The notes under the pieces: model-generated
Seen by the model: the letters and a program-made list of their open reading frames with translations, nothing else
Told to the model about the DNA's origin: nothing
The model's database searches: none
Translations under genes and position numbers: made by a program
Part shown: piece by piece, positions 33,785 to 42,599 of the stretch
Layout of the letters: each line of letters starts with the position of its first letter
Numbering within the stretch: position 1 is the stretch's first letter
Source: Porticoccus sp041581635
GTDB taxonomy: Bacteria; Pseudomonadota; Gammaproteobacteria; Pseudomonadales; Porticoccaceae
Assembly (NCBI GenBank): GCA_041581635.1
Contig: JBFICW010000010.1
Span: 8,467-72,466, forward strand
Direction of reading: 5' to 3'
Length of the DNA: 64,000 nucleotides

Positions 33785-33854
33785 CCGGTTACAAAACATT
33801 CTCCTTAGGGTGTCTTGTTTATCCATAAAAAACAATTATTCAGAGGTTTGTACC

Positions 33855-35450
33855 ATGGGACATCGATTTTCAGAAATCACGTTTACTGAATCTGTCCTTG
33901 ATGTACAGCAGGAATTGGGTAGTCGTGCTTCCTATACCCACATGGCGGACGGAGAGGACTACAACCATCGGTTAGGTGAGCAGGAGGCTCAATTTATTGC
34001 CGCCCGGGACAGTTTTTATATGGCCAGTGTCAGTGAAACTGGTTGGCCTTACCTGCAACACCGCGGTGGTCCTGTGGGGTTTATGCGTGTACTGGATGAA
34101 AAGACCATCGGCTTTGCCGATTTCAGCGGCAACCGCCAATACATCAGTACCGGCAATTTTAGAAAGGATAATCGCGTTGCCTTGTTTTTTATGGACTATC
34201 CCAATCGGAGGCGTCTCAAACTCCTGGGGCGGGTGCGAGAAATCGGCACCGATGACGTCGAGCAACTTGCTCAGCTCGAGGTAAATGATTATCGGGCTCG
34301 TGTGGAACGCGGCTTTGTTATTGATGTGGAAGGTTTTGACTGGAACTGCCCGCAGCATATTACACCGCGTTATACCGAGTCTCATATCGAAGAGTTGATG
34401 ACTTCGTTGAGGGCAGAAAATCAGCAGTTAAAGTTGCAGCAAAGTGAGGAGGGCCGTCAGTCGATTGCTGAGACCCGCGTCGAGGTATGGGGCGATGGTC
34501 CATTGGCCCTGAAAATTACAGGTATCCGTCAGTTAACACCCGGAATCAGAGCCTATGAATTGCGCGATCCAATGGGCGGTGAACTTCCAGCCATCTCTGC
34601 GGGTTCACACCTTCGTATTCCGGTATTGTTGCCCAATGGTGAGGCCACCATACGCCATTATTCCATCTGCTCTAACCCGGCGCGACGGGATAGGTATGAA
34701 ATTGCGGTATTAAAAGAAGACCGTGGTTTGGGTGGTTCAAAGGCAGTTCATGAACAGTTTGATCTGGGGCTAACGTTGCGCTGTGATCCGCCCGAGAATT
34801 ACTTTCCCCTGCACCCGGATAGCCGTCCAGCGGTCTTCATTGCCGGGGGGATCGGTATTACCCCCATCAAATCTATGGCTCAGGCATTAGCTGCCAGGGG
34901 TTGCCCGCTGGAGTTACATTATGCGGGTCGCAGTGATCGCGAGATGACGTTTAGTGACCGGCTGGGTTGGGAGTTTGGCGAACAGATATTCCTCTATCGT
35001 TCGGAGCAGGGTGAACGTCTGGATATTCCCCGATTGTTAATGGCCTCGCCAGACAATGCAGAAATCTATGTCTGTGGGCCAGGCCGTTTGATTGATGCCG
35101 TGGTAAAGACGGCCAATGAATTAAATATCAATTCAGAACGTATTCACTTTGAGCGTTTTACCACCGTACACGATGTAAATGATCGCCCCATCACCGTAGA
35201 ACTCAATAGATCCAAAACAATCCTTCAGGTTAACGCAGATCAAAGCATCCTCGATGCCATGTTGGATGCCGGCGTGGCTGCGCCATATAGCTGTCGAACC
35301 GGTCAGTGTAAATCCTGTGTTGTGAAAGTGCTGGCCGGTGAGCCGGAACATAGAGATTCCGTACTAACAGAGGGTGAGAGGCAGGATTCACAGCTGATGT
35401 GCTCCTGCGTCTCCCGTGCTGTTGGTGAAAAATTAACGTTGGATATTTAA
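33855..35450 (+). CDS. PNPOx-like / FNR-type flavin reductase / 2Fe-2S ferredoxin fusion
   Basis: 531 residues from the ATG at 33855, with CAGAGG eight bases upstream. Three parts: a pyridoxamine-phosphate-oxidase-like split barrel at about 40-180 (RDSFYMASVSETGWPYLQHRGG, NRQYISTGN); a ferredoxin-NADP-reductase module at about 205-430 with IRHYSICSNPARRD (FAD) and FIAGGIGITPIKSMA and YVCGPGRLID (NAD); and a C-terminal plant-type ferredoxin with C-x4-C-x2-C in YSCRTGQCKSCV and a last Cys in LMCSC. Such fusions act as electron-transfer chains with a flavin barrel. Substrate not known. Confidence 0.93.
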   Translation: MGHRFSEITFTESVLDVQQELGSRASYTHMADGEDYNHRLGEQEAQFIAARDSFYMASVSETGWPYLQHRGGPVGFMRVLDEKTIGFADFSGNRQYISTGNFRKDNRVALFFMDYPNRRRLKLLGRVREIGTDDVEQLAQLEVNDYRARVERGFVIDVEGFDWNCPQHITPRYTESHIEELMTSLRAENQQLKLQQSEEGRQSIAETRVEVWGDGPLALKITGIRQLTPGIRAYELRDPMGGELPAISAGSHLRIPVLLPNGEATIRHYSICSNPARRDRYEIAVLKEDRGLGGSKAVHEQFDLGLTLRCDPPENYFPLHPDSRPAVFIAGGIGITPIKSMAQALAARGCPLELHYAGRSDREMTFSDRLGWEFGEQIFLYRSEQGERLDIPRLLMASPDNAEIYVCGPGRLIDAVVKTANELNINSERIHFERFTTVHDVNDRPITVELNRSKTILQVNADQSILDAMLDAGVAAPYSCRTGQCKSCVVKVLAGEPEHRDSVLTEGERQDSQLMCSCVSRAVGEKLTLDI

Positions 35451-35467
35451 TTGAAAGGAAAGTGACA

Positions 35468-35965
35468 ATGAACATAAAGCTAAACTCGCTGTTAGCGAAC
35501 CAGATGCGGCCACCGCTGCCGCCATTTAATCGGGAAACAGCCATGGAAAAAGTTCGCCTGGCAGAGGATGCCTGGAATACCTGTGACCCTGAACGTATCG
35601 CTCTTGCTTACACTGAAGGCAGTCATTGGCGAAATCGTGCAGAATTTATTCACGGTCGAAGAGATATTATCAAGTTCTTAACCCGTAAATGGGTGAGAGA
35701 GCTTGAGTACCGGTTGATAAAAGAATTGTGGACTTTTGATACAGAACGTATCGCCGTTCGTTTTGCCTATGAGTGGCACGACTACTCCGGGCAGTGGTTC
35801 CGTTCCTATGGCAATGAGAACTGGGAATTCAATGATAGGGGTTTGATGCGGCATCGTATCGCCAGTATTAATGATTTGGCCATTAGTGAGTCTGAACGAA
35901 AATTTCATTGGCCAGTGGGAAGAAGGCCGGATGAGCACCCGGGATTGTCTGATCTGGGTTTGTAG
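35468..35965 (+). CDS. DUF1348/NTF2-like protein
   Basis: 165 residues from the ATG at 35468, with AAAGGAAAG upstream and 17 bases after the fusion gene, so probably co-transcribed. NTF2-like cone fold: KVRLAEDAWNTCDPERIALAYTEGSHWRNRAEFIHGR, RVRFAYEWHD-type strand (AVRFAYEWHDYSG) and YGNENWEFNDRGLMRHRIASIND, the typical DUF1348 end. The family is common beside oxidoreductases; its activity is unproven. Confidence 0.88.
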   Translation: MNIKLNSLLANQMRPPLPPFNRETAMEKVRLAEDAWNTCDPERIALAYTEGSHWRNRAEFIHGRRDIIKFLTRKWVRELEYRLIKELWTFDTERIAVRFAYEWHDYSGQWFRSYGNENWEFNDRGLMRHRIASINDLAISESERKFHWPVGRRPDEHPGLSDLGL

Positions 35966-35987
35966 TGGGGGAAATAGAAAGTTTATG

Positions 35988-36026
35988 GGTCGGGCCACAC
36001 CGGAAAAATTCCGGTTGTGGCCGACC
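35988..36026. terminator. Long hairpin between converging genes
   Basis: Stem GGTCGGGCCACACCGGAA pairs with TTCCGGTTGTGGCCGACC around a three-base loop, with one G-T type imperfection. It sits between the ends of the DUF1348 gene and the peroxidase gene. The following T run is weak, so it probably terminates both transcripts but with less certainty. Confidence 0.7.
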
Positions 36027-36048
36027 TTAATATCAACTTTTTGACGAA

Positions 36049-37047
36049 TTATTGGCGGTCTGACATAGATAGTTTAGTGACAGATCTTGTGTCACTGAGA
36101 CTGTTCAGAAACGCGGTAATGTCACTGGTTTCTTGGGCATTTAGTGTTTTACCCAATTGCAGTTCTGCCATGGTTTGTACCGCTTCTTCCAGTGTGGCCA
36201 CATGGCCGTCATGGAAGTAGGGTGCAGTCAATGCAATATTTCGCAGTGTCGGCACCTTAAACCAAAAGTTGTGTCTGTCGTCGCCCGTCACTTGTGCCAG
36301 GCCGATATCAGCCTTGTTTTCGTAGGGCTTCATTACCCCCAGTTTTTGGTAGGTTTGTCCACCGAGCAGAGCACCGCTATGACAACCGGCACAGCCATTA
36401 TTTATGAAACTTTTCAGCCCGCGTTTTTCTGCGTCATTGAGTGCATGATTGTCGCCTTTCAGGTAATTATCAAAGCGGTCACGGGTAATCAATGTGCGTT
36501 CGAAGGCGGCGATGGCCAGGGCGATATTGTCGTAGTTCAGACTGTCTTTCCCCAGTGTTTGCTCAAACAGTTCGGGGTATTCCGTTGCCGATAGTTTTTT
36601 AACAACGGTGTCGGGGTTTGGCATGCCCATTTCGATAGGATTGAGAATGGGGCCCTTGGCCTGTTCGATAAGATCGGCAGCACGACCATCCCAGAATTGC
36701 TTAAACTGAAGTCCGGCATTCAATACCGTGGGGGCATTGCGACCGCCGCGTTCACCATTGGCGCCAGGTGACGTTGCTTCACCATCGTCGCCACCCGTCA
36801 TCACGTTGTGGCAGCTGGCACAGGATTGATTGTCGTTAATGGAAAGACGAGGGTCGTGATATAACTTGTTACCCAGAGAGATCAACGCCTCAGTGTCATT
36901 TTCTGCGCCTGGCATTTGTTCTGGTAGTGGCTTAAACAGTGATTGTGCCTGTGTCTGAAGTGTGTCTGCCGATGCATGATTGAATAGAACTACACCCAGA
37001 AAAAGACTAAGAGTGGGAAGTGAAGATATGATGTTTCTCAATGACAT
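36049..37047 (-). CDS. Di-haem cytochrome c peroxidase
   Basis: 332 residues. Signal peptide (LSLFLGVVLFNHASA) ends near residue 28. Two haem-binding motifs: CASCH near residue 75 and CAGCH near residue 220. Other family marks are LGNKLYHDPRLSIND, NAPTVLNAGLQFKQFWDGRA and TLRNIALTAPYFHDG. It reduces hydrogen peroxide in the periplasm using cytochrome c. Monocistronic by layout. Confidence 0.94.
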   Translation of the reverse strand: MSLRNIISSLPTLSLFLGVVLFNHASADTLQTQAQSLFKPLPEQMPGAENDTEALISLGNKLYHDPRLSINDNQSCASCHNVMTGGDDGEATSPGANGERGGRNAPTVLNAGLQFKQFWDGRAADLIEQAKGPILNPIEMGMPNPDTVVKKLSATEYPELFEQTLGKDSLNYDNIALAIAAFERTLITRDRFDNYLKGDNHALNDAEKRGLKSFINNGCAGCHSGALLGGQTYQKLGVMKPYENKADIGLAQVTGDDRHNFWFKVPTLRNIALTAPYFHDGHVATLEEAVQTMAELQLGKTLNAQETSDITAFLNSLSDTRSVTKLSMSDRQ

Positions 37048-37184
37048 TTCTGTTTCCTTGTAGTGAGCGGCGGCTAATTTAGCGGAGGCAATGGATAGTT
37101 TCTATTGATATGTTTTTATTTCGTCAATAAATAATAGCTATTGATAAAGTTCATGGCCTGGATAAGGGAAATAAGGGGGCCGGA

Positions 37185-37469
37185 TCACGGCGTGAAATAC
37201 TTGATCGCCAGTTGAGAGGCGATAAAACAAAATGAGAAAAAGAAGATCATCGAGATAATCCCCGCCAGGATAATCGACTTTGGGTTGTCTTCCAGCAGGT
37301 CTGTGGCTCGTTTTAGACCCTTGCCTCGCTGCAGTTGAAAGAGGAGGCAAAATGCCTGGGCGATAATCTCCAGAAAACTGAGGTTCTGCCTGTTGGGTTC
37401 TTCTTCAACCGTTTTAAAGACGGGGTGGGCATCGTACTCAATATTTTGCTGTTCGTTGTTTGTAGTCAT
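37185..37469 (-). CDS. DUF2970-family small membrane protein
   Basis: 94 residues from the ATG at 37469, which has GGAGT ten bases upstream; the frame to 37583 upstream lacks a start signal. After a polar N-terminus comes SFLEIIAQAFCLLFQLQ and a single membrane segment SIILAGIISMIFFFSFCFIASQL, the DUF2970 arrangement. Function unknown. It is divergent from the MocR-type gene. Confidence 0.75.
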   Translation of the reverse strand: MTTNNEQQNIEYDAHPVFKTVEEEPNRQNLSFLEIIAQAFCLLFQLQRGKGLKRATDLLEDNPKSIILAGIISMIFFFSFCFIASQLAIKYFTP

Positions 37470-37594
37470 GGTCGGCAACACTCCAGTAAGGCTAGCCATA
37501 AACTCTAGCGCACCCGCTGAAAAGTATACAGATACAGAAAAATACTTTTTTAAGGTACAGTTGTAGTTGTCATAGTGCTGCACCCAAAGAGCAA

Positions 37595-39016
37595 ATGTTT
37601 GTTGTGAGTGATTATCAATACCAAAAGCTAGTAGATCATTTCACCAGGGAAATTAAAGAGGGTGTACTACCTACCGGTACCAAAATGCCGTCTATAAGGT
37701 CGCTTTCCCGTATTCAGAAGGTGTCCAAAACAACGGTGATTACGGCCTACAGCCAGCTTGAAGCAAAAGGGCTGATTGAATCCAGACCCAAATCCGGTTT
37801 TTTTGTCGGCCTGCACAACACGGATGCTTTTAAGTTAAGGCACCCGGAAACCAGCCAGCCGACGGTCAAGCCTGCTCTCGTATCAACCAGCCAGATCATC
37901 ATGGATATTATGGAAAAGGCTGCATCCTTTGATTTACTTCCCAAGGTGGATCAACAGGCAGGAAATGTGGAGTTGAGGCAATGCCTTTCCCGAGCACAGC
38001 GAAGGGAAAAAGAAATAGAGCAGCATTATTATGACGAACCCTTAGGTCATTTGGCATTACGGCAACAACTAGCATCACGCATGTACCATTCACAGCGTGA
38101 TGTTTCCCCTGAAGAGATCGTCATCACCCATGGTTGCCAGCACTCACTGTTGCTTGCTCTGATGGCATCCACAGAGTCAGGGGATATTGTGGCCATTGAG
38201 TCACCAGGTTTTTATGGTGCCATTCAATTACTGGAAGCCTTTAACCGAAAAGTGATCGAAATGCCGAGCTCATCCTCTACAGGTATGGATGTTGAGGCAT
38301 TTGAGCAGGCTGTGAATCAATGGGATATTAAAGCGCTAATCGTTTCTCCCAATTATTCAACACCCACTGGTGCATGTATGCCAGATCATAGAAAAAAACA
38401 ATTGTTGGCATGCTGCATTAAGCAAAAGATAGTGATAATCGAAGATGATGTTTACAGCGATTTATATTTTGGCTTGAACAAGCCACGGAGTATCTACTCT
38501 TTTGATACAACGGGTACCGTTATCCTTTGCTCTTCATTTTCAAAAACCTTATCGAGAGATCTTCGGCTGGGTTGGATGTTACCGGGGAAATTAATTCAAA
38601 AATCCAAACGGCTAAAGATCGTCACCTCCATTTCTACAGGTATTACGTTGCAAAAAGGGGTGGCGATGTATTTAGGCCAAGGAAGTTATGAGCGATATAT
38701 CAAAAAGAGGCGGCGCGAACTGGAAGTGCAATCCATACAATGGCAGGGTGCTATCAAAGACCATTTGTTATCGGTGCAGAGCTGCTCTTCCCCCAGAGGA
38801 GGTCTCTCTTTATGGGCAGAATTACCAAGCAATGTTGACACCATAAAGCTTTATGAAAAAGCCCAGAAAAAGGGCATTACGATAACGCCCGGATCCTTGT
38901 TTAGCCCTCAAAATAAATATCGAAATTATCTGCGTTTGAGCTTTTCTGAGGTGTTAACGGATAAAAGAAATGAGGCATTAATTTGCCTGGAAGAACTTAT
39001 TCAAGATTTTCGATAA
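37595..39016 (+). CDS. MocR/PdxR-type regulator (GntR helix-turn-helix plus aminotransferase domain)
   Basis: 473 residues. GntR winged helix in residues 1-75 (YQKLVDHFTREIKEGVLPTGTKMPS, RSLSRIQKVSKTTVITAYSQLE). Residues about 110-470 are a fold-I aminotransferase domain: HYYDEPLGHLALRQQLA, ITHGCQHSLLLALM, VSPNYSTPTGACMPD, IIEDDVYSDLYFG and SSFSKTLSRDLRLGWM with the PLP lysine. Such regulators sense PLP or amino acids and act on neighbours. The likely target here is not clear. Confidence 0.92.
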   Translation: MFVVSDYQYQKLVDHFTREIKEGVLPTGTKMPSIRSLSRIQKVSKTTVITAYSQLEAKGLIESRPKSGFFVGLHNTDAFKLRHPETSQPTVKPALVSTSQIIMDIMEKAASFDLLPKVDQQAGNVELRQCLSRAQRREKEIEQHYYDEPLGHLALRQQLASRMYHSQRDVSPEEIVITHGCQHSLLLALMASTESGDIVAIESPGFYGAIQLLEAFNRKVIEMPSSSSTGMDVEAFEQAVNQWDIKALIVSPNYSTPTGACMPDHRKKQLLACCIKQKIVIIEDDVYSDLYFGLNKPRSIYSFDTTGTVILCSSFSKTLSRDLRLGWMLPGKLIQKSKRLKIVTSISTGITLQKGVAMYLGQGSYERYIKKRRRELEVQSIQWQGAIKDHLLSVQSCSSPRGGLSLWAELPSNVDTIKLYEKAQKKGITITPGSLFSPQNKYRNYLRLSFSEVLTDKRNEALICLEELIQDFR

Positions 39017-39157
39017 TGCTATTTATCAAACAGTTACATTTTTCCTGTGGCGAAACTGTACTTGTAATAATAGATTTACTGTCCCTGTTAATAACTACTA
39101 GGTAAATGATAGTTTGATTCACCGTATCTTATTGTTATTCGTGGATTAGAGGGGCAT

Positions 39158-39469
39158 ATGCTTACAACAAAAGGGCCAAGGGATTTTGTACATCTAGATG
39201 AGTTTTGGGCAGCTGATGAGTTATGGGAGAGCTATTTTCTGGATAAAAAAATCTGGGTGTATGTCGATGAATATAGAGGCGGTCTCCCCGGGGATCTGGA
39301 TTATAGCCGGATCGTTATTCATGGGGGTGAGAATAAAGGGTGGCTATACAGCCGAAGGTTAGCAGAGCAAATCGAAGTTCATGCTGTGCTCGATAAAACA
39401 AGGGTGCCTGTTTCAGAAAGTCAGCTTCAATCCTTAGGTTTTATTCCCTGGAAAGATAGTTATATTTAA
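39158..39469 (+). CDS. Small uncharacterised protein
   Basis: 103 residues; the ATG has AGAGGGG upstream. The sequence is Trp- and Tyr-rich (DEFWAADELWESYFLDKKIWVYVDE, YSRIVIHGGENKGWLYSR) and soluble. No family recognised. It lies between the MocR gene and a converging gene and is locally AT-rich. Confidence 0.7.
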   Translation: MLTTKGPRDFVHLDEFWAADELWESYFLDKKIWVYVDEYRGGLPGDLDYSRIVIHGGENKGWLYSRRLAEQIEVHAVLDKTRVPVSESQLQSLGFIPWKDSYI

Positions 39470-39487
39470 TCAAGTAAGCCCCTATCT

Positions 39488-39518
39488 ACAAAAATAAAAA
39501 CCACCCATGCGAGGGGGT
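39488..39518 (-). terminator. Probable terminator of the YdjM-like gene
   Basis: On the minus strand AACCCCC and GGGTGGTT form a short stem around TCGCAT, followed by TTTTATTTTT. One bulged base in the stem. Confidence 0.6.
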
Positions 39519-39520
39519 TG

Positions 39521-40522
39521 TTATTCGTTAAGCATCGAGATTAACGTTTTTAGCCTATCCATACGGTTTCCTCGGCGAGTAAAGAAATTAACATGTTCGC
39601 CGTTGTGTCGGCTCTTCGATAGTTTTATGCCCCATAGCGGGGAAATCTGGTGGGGTAGAAGTGAGTAGCGGATATCGACGATGCCCAGATGATCCTCGGG
39701 GTCTATCCCTAGATAGCCAGCAGAAAACCATCCAAAGCGTTGAATATCTCGGGCCTGCTGAGAATGTGGGTCTAACCAGGGGTAGTCGCGGTCTAAATTA
39801 ATCTTTTTGGCGCTATCCCCGGGCCATACTCGTTGCTTGAATAGACCTGGTTTTATGGCATCTACATAGAATTTATCATCGGTTTCATAGACCAGTTTCC
39901 ACACCAGAATATTGGCAAAGCTGGGTTTGGCTTCCAGTCGTAGTGGTTGATGCCCTCGATTTTCGGCGAGTTGTTGCCCTATATTCAGTGCTCGCTCATG
40001 TTGAATAATACCCAAGCTCAAATAAAAGGAACCCCAAATAATAGCGCCCCACAGGTAACGGCGGGATTTCAGTTTGGCTGCCAATATAATCAGTGCCAGC
40101 AAGGGTAGGGTAAACAGTGGGTCAATGACCGAAATAATATCCCAGGAAATTCGGTGATCAGAGATGGGCCACAGTAGTAGAGTGCCGTAACTGGTGCATC
40201 CATCGAGTACCCCGTGGGTTGCAAAACCCAGTAAGCTCCAAAGGTAAATGGACTTAAAACCCAGTTGCCAAGGCTTGGCGAGTAGCAGGTAAAAAACCAG
40301 AGCGCATATCAGTGCACCAATGGGAATAAACAACAGTGAATGGGTGAATTGACGATGAAATTCCAGGGCAAGCAAAGGGTCACTGGATGATCGTATCAAG
40401 ACATCGAGGTCTGGAGCCATGCCTGCCAGCGCACCAATGACGCCTGCTTTGGCCAGTGTTTTGGCTTCGCCATTGGTTTGGGCTAACGCAGCACCGACTA
40501 CACCTTGGGTTATGGGGTCCAT
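39521..40522 (-). CDS. YdjM/DUF457-type membrane-bound metal-dependent hydrolase
   Basis: 333 residues. N-terminus MDPITQGVVGAALAQT and the pattern GMAPDLDVL ... EFHRQFTHSLLFIP ... ATHGVLDGCTSYG show the His/Asp motifs of the YdjM/DUF457 family. Four to five membrane segments follow (LLLALIILAAKL, GAIIWGSFYLSLGII). The C-terminal 150 residues are soluble. The family includes the SOS-regulated YdjM of E. coli, but I see no LexA box upstream here. Function unproven. Confidence 0.88.
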   Translation of the reverse strand: MDPITQGVVGAALAQTNGEAKTLAKAGVIGALAGMAPDLDVLIRSSSDPLLALEFHRQFTHSLLFIPIGALICALVFYLLLAKPWQLGFKSIYLWSLLGFATHGVLDGCTSYGTLLLWPISDHRISWDIISVIDPLFTLPLLALIILAAKLKSRRYLWGAIIWGSFYLSLGIIQHERALNIGQQLAENRGHQPLRLEAKPSFANILVWKLVYETDDKFYVDAIKPGLFKQRVWPGDSAKKINLDRDYPWLDPHSQQARDIQRFGWFSAGYLGIDPEDHLGIVDIRYSLLPHQISPLWGIKLSKSRHNGEHVNFFTRRGNRMDRLKTLISMLNE

Positions 40523-40852
40523 GAGGGCTCTCTTTGTATCAATCTATCCCAGTTTCAATCTATTTTTGCCCCGCTATCATATGATAAGCAGCGCCATTAA
40601 TTTAATAGTCATAAAGGCTCAGGCAAGCATACATCTAAACCAGTCCTGCCTGCAGTGTTCTCAATGTATATCGATGATTTGTCATTAAGCCATTAGCTAA
40701 AAGAGACGAACATCTTTTTTGAAAGAGCGAATGTTTAAAGGTGTGTGCTTGAATTTTATGGCTTTCAGGTTTGTCTCGGTTACCACCGTGGTCTTGGCCA
40801 GTCTTTGTGCGATGAAAAAAGTGGCAATCGCTGGGGACTCACTCGCTGGGTG
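40523..40852. other. Intergenic region of 330 bases
   Basis: Between the start of the YdjM-like gene and the end of the leftward ATP-grasp/alpha-E/transglutaminase operon. No gene, repeat or clear promoter was found. Confidence 0.5.
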
Positions 40853-41659
40853 TTATTGACTAGGAATATTTTCTTGGTTAATGCGCCGTACACATACCTG
40901 TTGTTTGGTGGGATATAGCGGGCGTCCAAACTGATTGTAAATAGCGACATCGGCCGCATCGCGACCATAGCCAATGGCTACATACCCTCCATTCTTTTGG
41001 GCCTGTGTGGCATCAAAGGAGTACCAGCGACCACCGACATAGGCTTCAAACCATGCATGCAGCTCCATAGGATTCAACCCATAGAGATAACCAACCACCA
41101 TACGAGCAGGAATGCTCAGGCTCCGGCACAATGCGATTCCCAGGTGAGAGAGGTCTCTGCAGACGCCCGATTGCCTGGCATTGACCTCGATGGCCGATAC
41201 TTGAGCGTCGCTATTATAGGGGTCGTAATAAATGGTGTTTCGCAGCCAGGTTTCTATGGCTGCAACCTGGTCGTAGCCCATAAGCGCACCATTGGTAATA
41301 GACATCGCCATTTGGCTGAAGCGGTCGGATTCACAGTAGCGGCTGGGTAATAAGTAATTGAGCAGGGCGTCGGGGAGATCTTGGATCTCGACAAACATGG
41401 CGCCGGGCGCCACATCCACATGATCAGAGATCATCACTTCTGCAGCGGTGTGTATTGAGAAAGCGCCAGGCTGTGCAATCAGTCGCTGGCAAAGGTTGCC
41501 GTATATATCGGTAAACTCGAATACGGGAACACTGGGGGTGAGTTTGTATTCCTCGCTGGCAACCCATTGCTGTGCACCGCTACGTGCCCTCAGCATAAGT
41601 ACAAAAGGTGTTGGCTCCTCAATATCGAACTCTAGGTCACAACTGGTGTGTAACCACAT
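40853..41659 (-). CDS. Transglutaminase-like protease/peptidase domain protein
   Basis: 268 residues, last gene of the leftward operon. A beta-rich N-terminal domain (FDIEEPTPFVLMLRARSGAQQW) precedes the transglutaminase core: RQSGVCRDLSHLGIALCRSL with the catalytic Cys, LHAWFEAYV with the His and WYSFDATQ with the Asp. The Cys-His-Asp triad looks intact. The operon partners are ATP-grasp ligases; this enzyme may cleave or transfer the isopeptide bonds they form (inference). Confidence 0.9.
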   Translation of the reverse strand: MWLHTSCDLEFDIEEPTPFVLMLRARSGAQQWVASEEYKLTPSVPVFEFTDIYGNLCQRLIAQPGAFSIHTAAEVMISDHVDVAPGAMFVEIQDLPDALLNYLLPSRYCESDRFSQMAMSITNGALMGYDQVAAIETWLRNTIYYDPYNSDAQVSAIEVNARQSGVCRDLSHLGIALCRSLSIPARMVVGYLYGLNPMELHAWFEAYVGGRWYSFDATQAQKNGGYVAIGYGRDAADVAIYNQFGRPLYPTKQQVCVRRINQENIPSQ

Positions 41660-41714
41660 ATATCACCTCTTTATGGGAGAGTGTGAATGAAAAAATGGTA
41701 CCTCGGTAACAACG

Positions 41715-42599
41715 TCATTCCTTTAAACGGGAAACATCAACGGAGACTTCCAGTCTTGGTGATTCTCCACCGCCGAAGATGACACCTTTGACTGGTGTGA
41801 CATCGAGATAGTCACGGCCAAACGCAGTGACAATGTGCTGACTGTTAGCTTGTTTATTGTTGGTGGGATCAAACTCCACCCAACCTTCATGGGGGCAAAA
41901 ATAAGCAATCCACGCATGTGTTGCATCGGCTCCCACTAATTTTGTTTCCCCTGGTTTGGGAAGTGTTTCGATGTAGCCGGAGACGTATCTGGCGGGTATT
42001 CCCATCGCTCTAAGGCAGCCGATCTCTAGGTGCGCAAAGTCTTGGCATACGCCTCGCTTGTGCTCGAGCACATCGCTCAGGGGGGTGGCAATCGTCGTGA
42101 AATTTGAATCGTAGGAAAAATCGTTGAATATTCGGGTAGTCAGATCGCTGACGCATGAATTCAGAGAGCGGTCGATATGAAATGACGGCCTGGCGTATTC
42201 CTTTAACGCTTCATTGCTCTCAATCATTGGTGAGTTTAGTAAAAACTCACGTGCTTCGATGATTTCTTGATTCATAGTCTGGCGTAGATAGTTCAGCGAG
42301 TCACCGTATGAAACCCCGAGGTCCAAATCAAATTCACGCGTATCATCGTTAATTTGAACGTCACTGACAGCGGTAATGATTAATTCAGTGTGTGGCTTCT
42401 GAATTTCAAAATTGTAGGTTTTGTTGCCAAAGTAATCCGTTCGTTTGCGCGCTTTTGCGGGCTCAGGTGAGAATGTGACAAGACTTGTGAGGCAGCGCTG
42501 GTGTTCGGTGTTTCTGGGGACAACGTTGGCCAGGTTGTAGCAGCGTGTGACACGCTGTGCGTATTTGTAGTGTGTGATATGACGAATCCGATAGAGCAT
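41715..42599 (-). CDS. Transglutaminase-family protein
   Basis: 294 residues. N-terminal transglutaminase-associated domain (YRIRHITHYKYAQRVTRCYN), then the core: EHKRGVCQDFAHLEIGCLRAMG (Cys), DATHAWIAYFCPHEGW (His) and VEFDPTNN (Asp). Its ATG overlaps the stop of the fused ATP-grasp/alpha-E gene by one base, so coupled translation is likely. Confidence 0.93.
   Translation of the reverse strand: MLYRIRHITHYKYAQRVTRCYNLANVVPRNTEHQRCLTSLVTFSPEPAKARKRTDYFGNKTYNFEIQKPHTELIITAVSDVQINDDTREFDLDLGVSYGDSLNYLRQTMNQEIIEAREFLLNSPMIESNEALKEYARPSFHIDRSLNSCVSDLTTRIFNDFSYDSNFTTIATPLSDVLEHKRGVCQDFAHLEIGCLRAMGIPARYVSGYIETLPKPGETKLVGADATHAWIAYFCPHEGWVEFDPTNNKQANSQHIVTAFGRDYLDVTPVKGVIFGGGESPRLEVSVDVSRLKE

Noticed and set aside
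36157..36594. 145-residue plus-strand frame opposite the cytochrome c peroxidase gene
   Set aside because: No start signal, and the minus strand encodes an intact protein with both CxxCH motifs.
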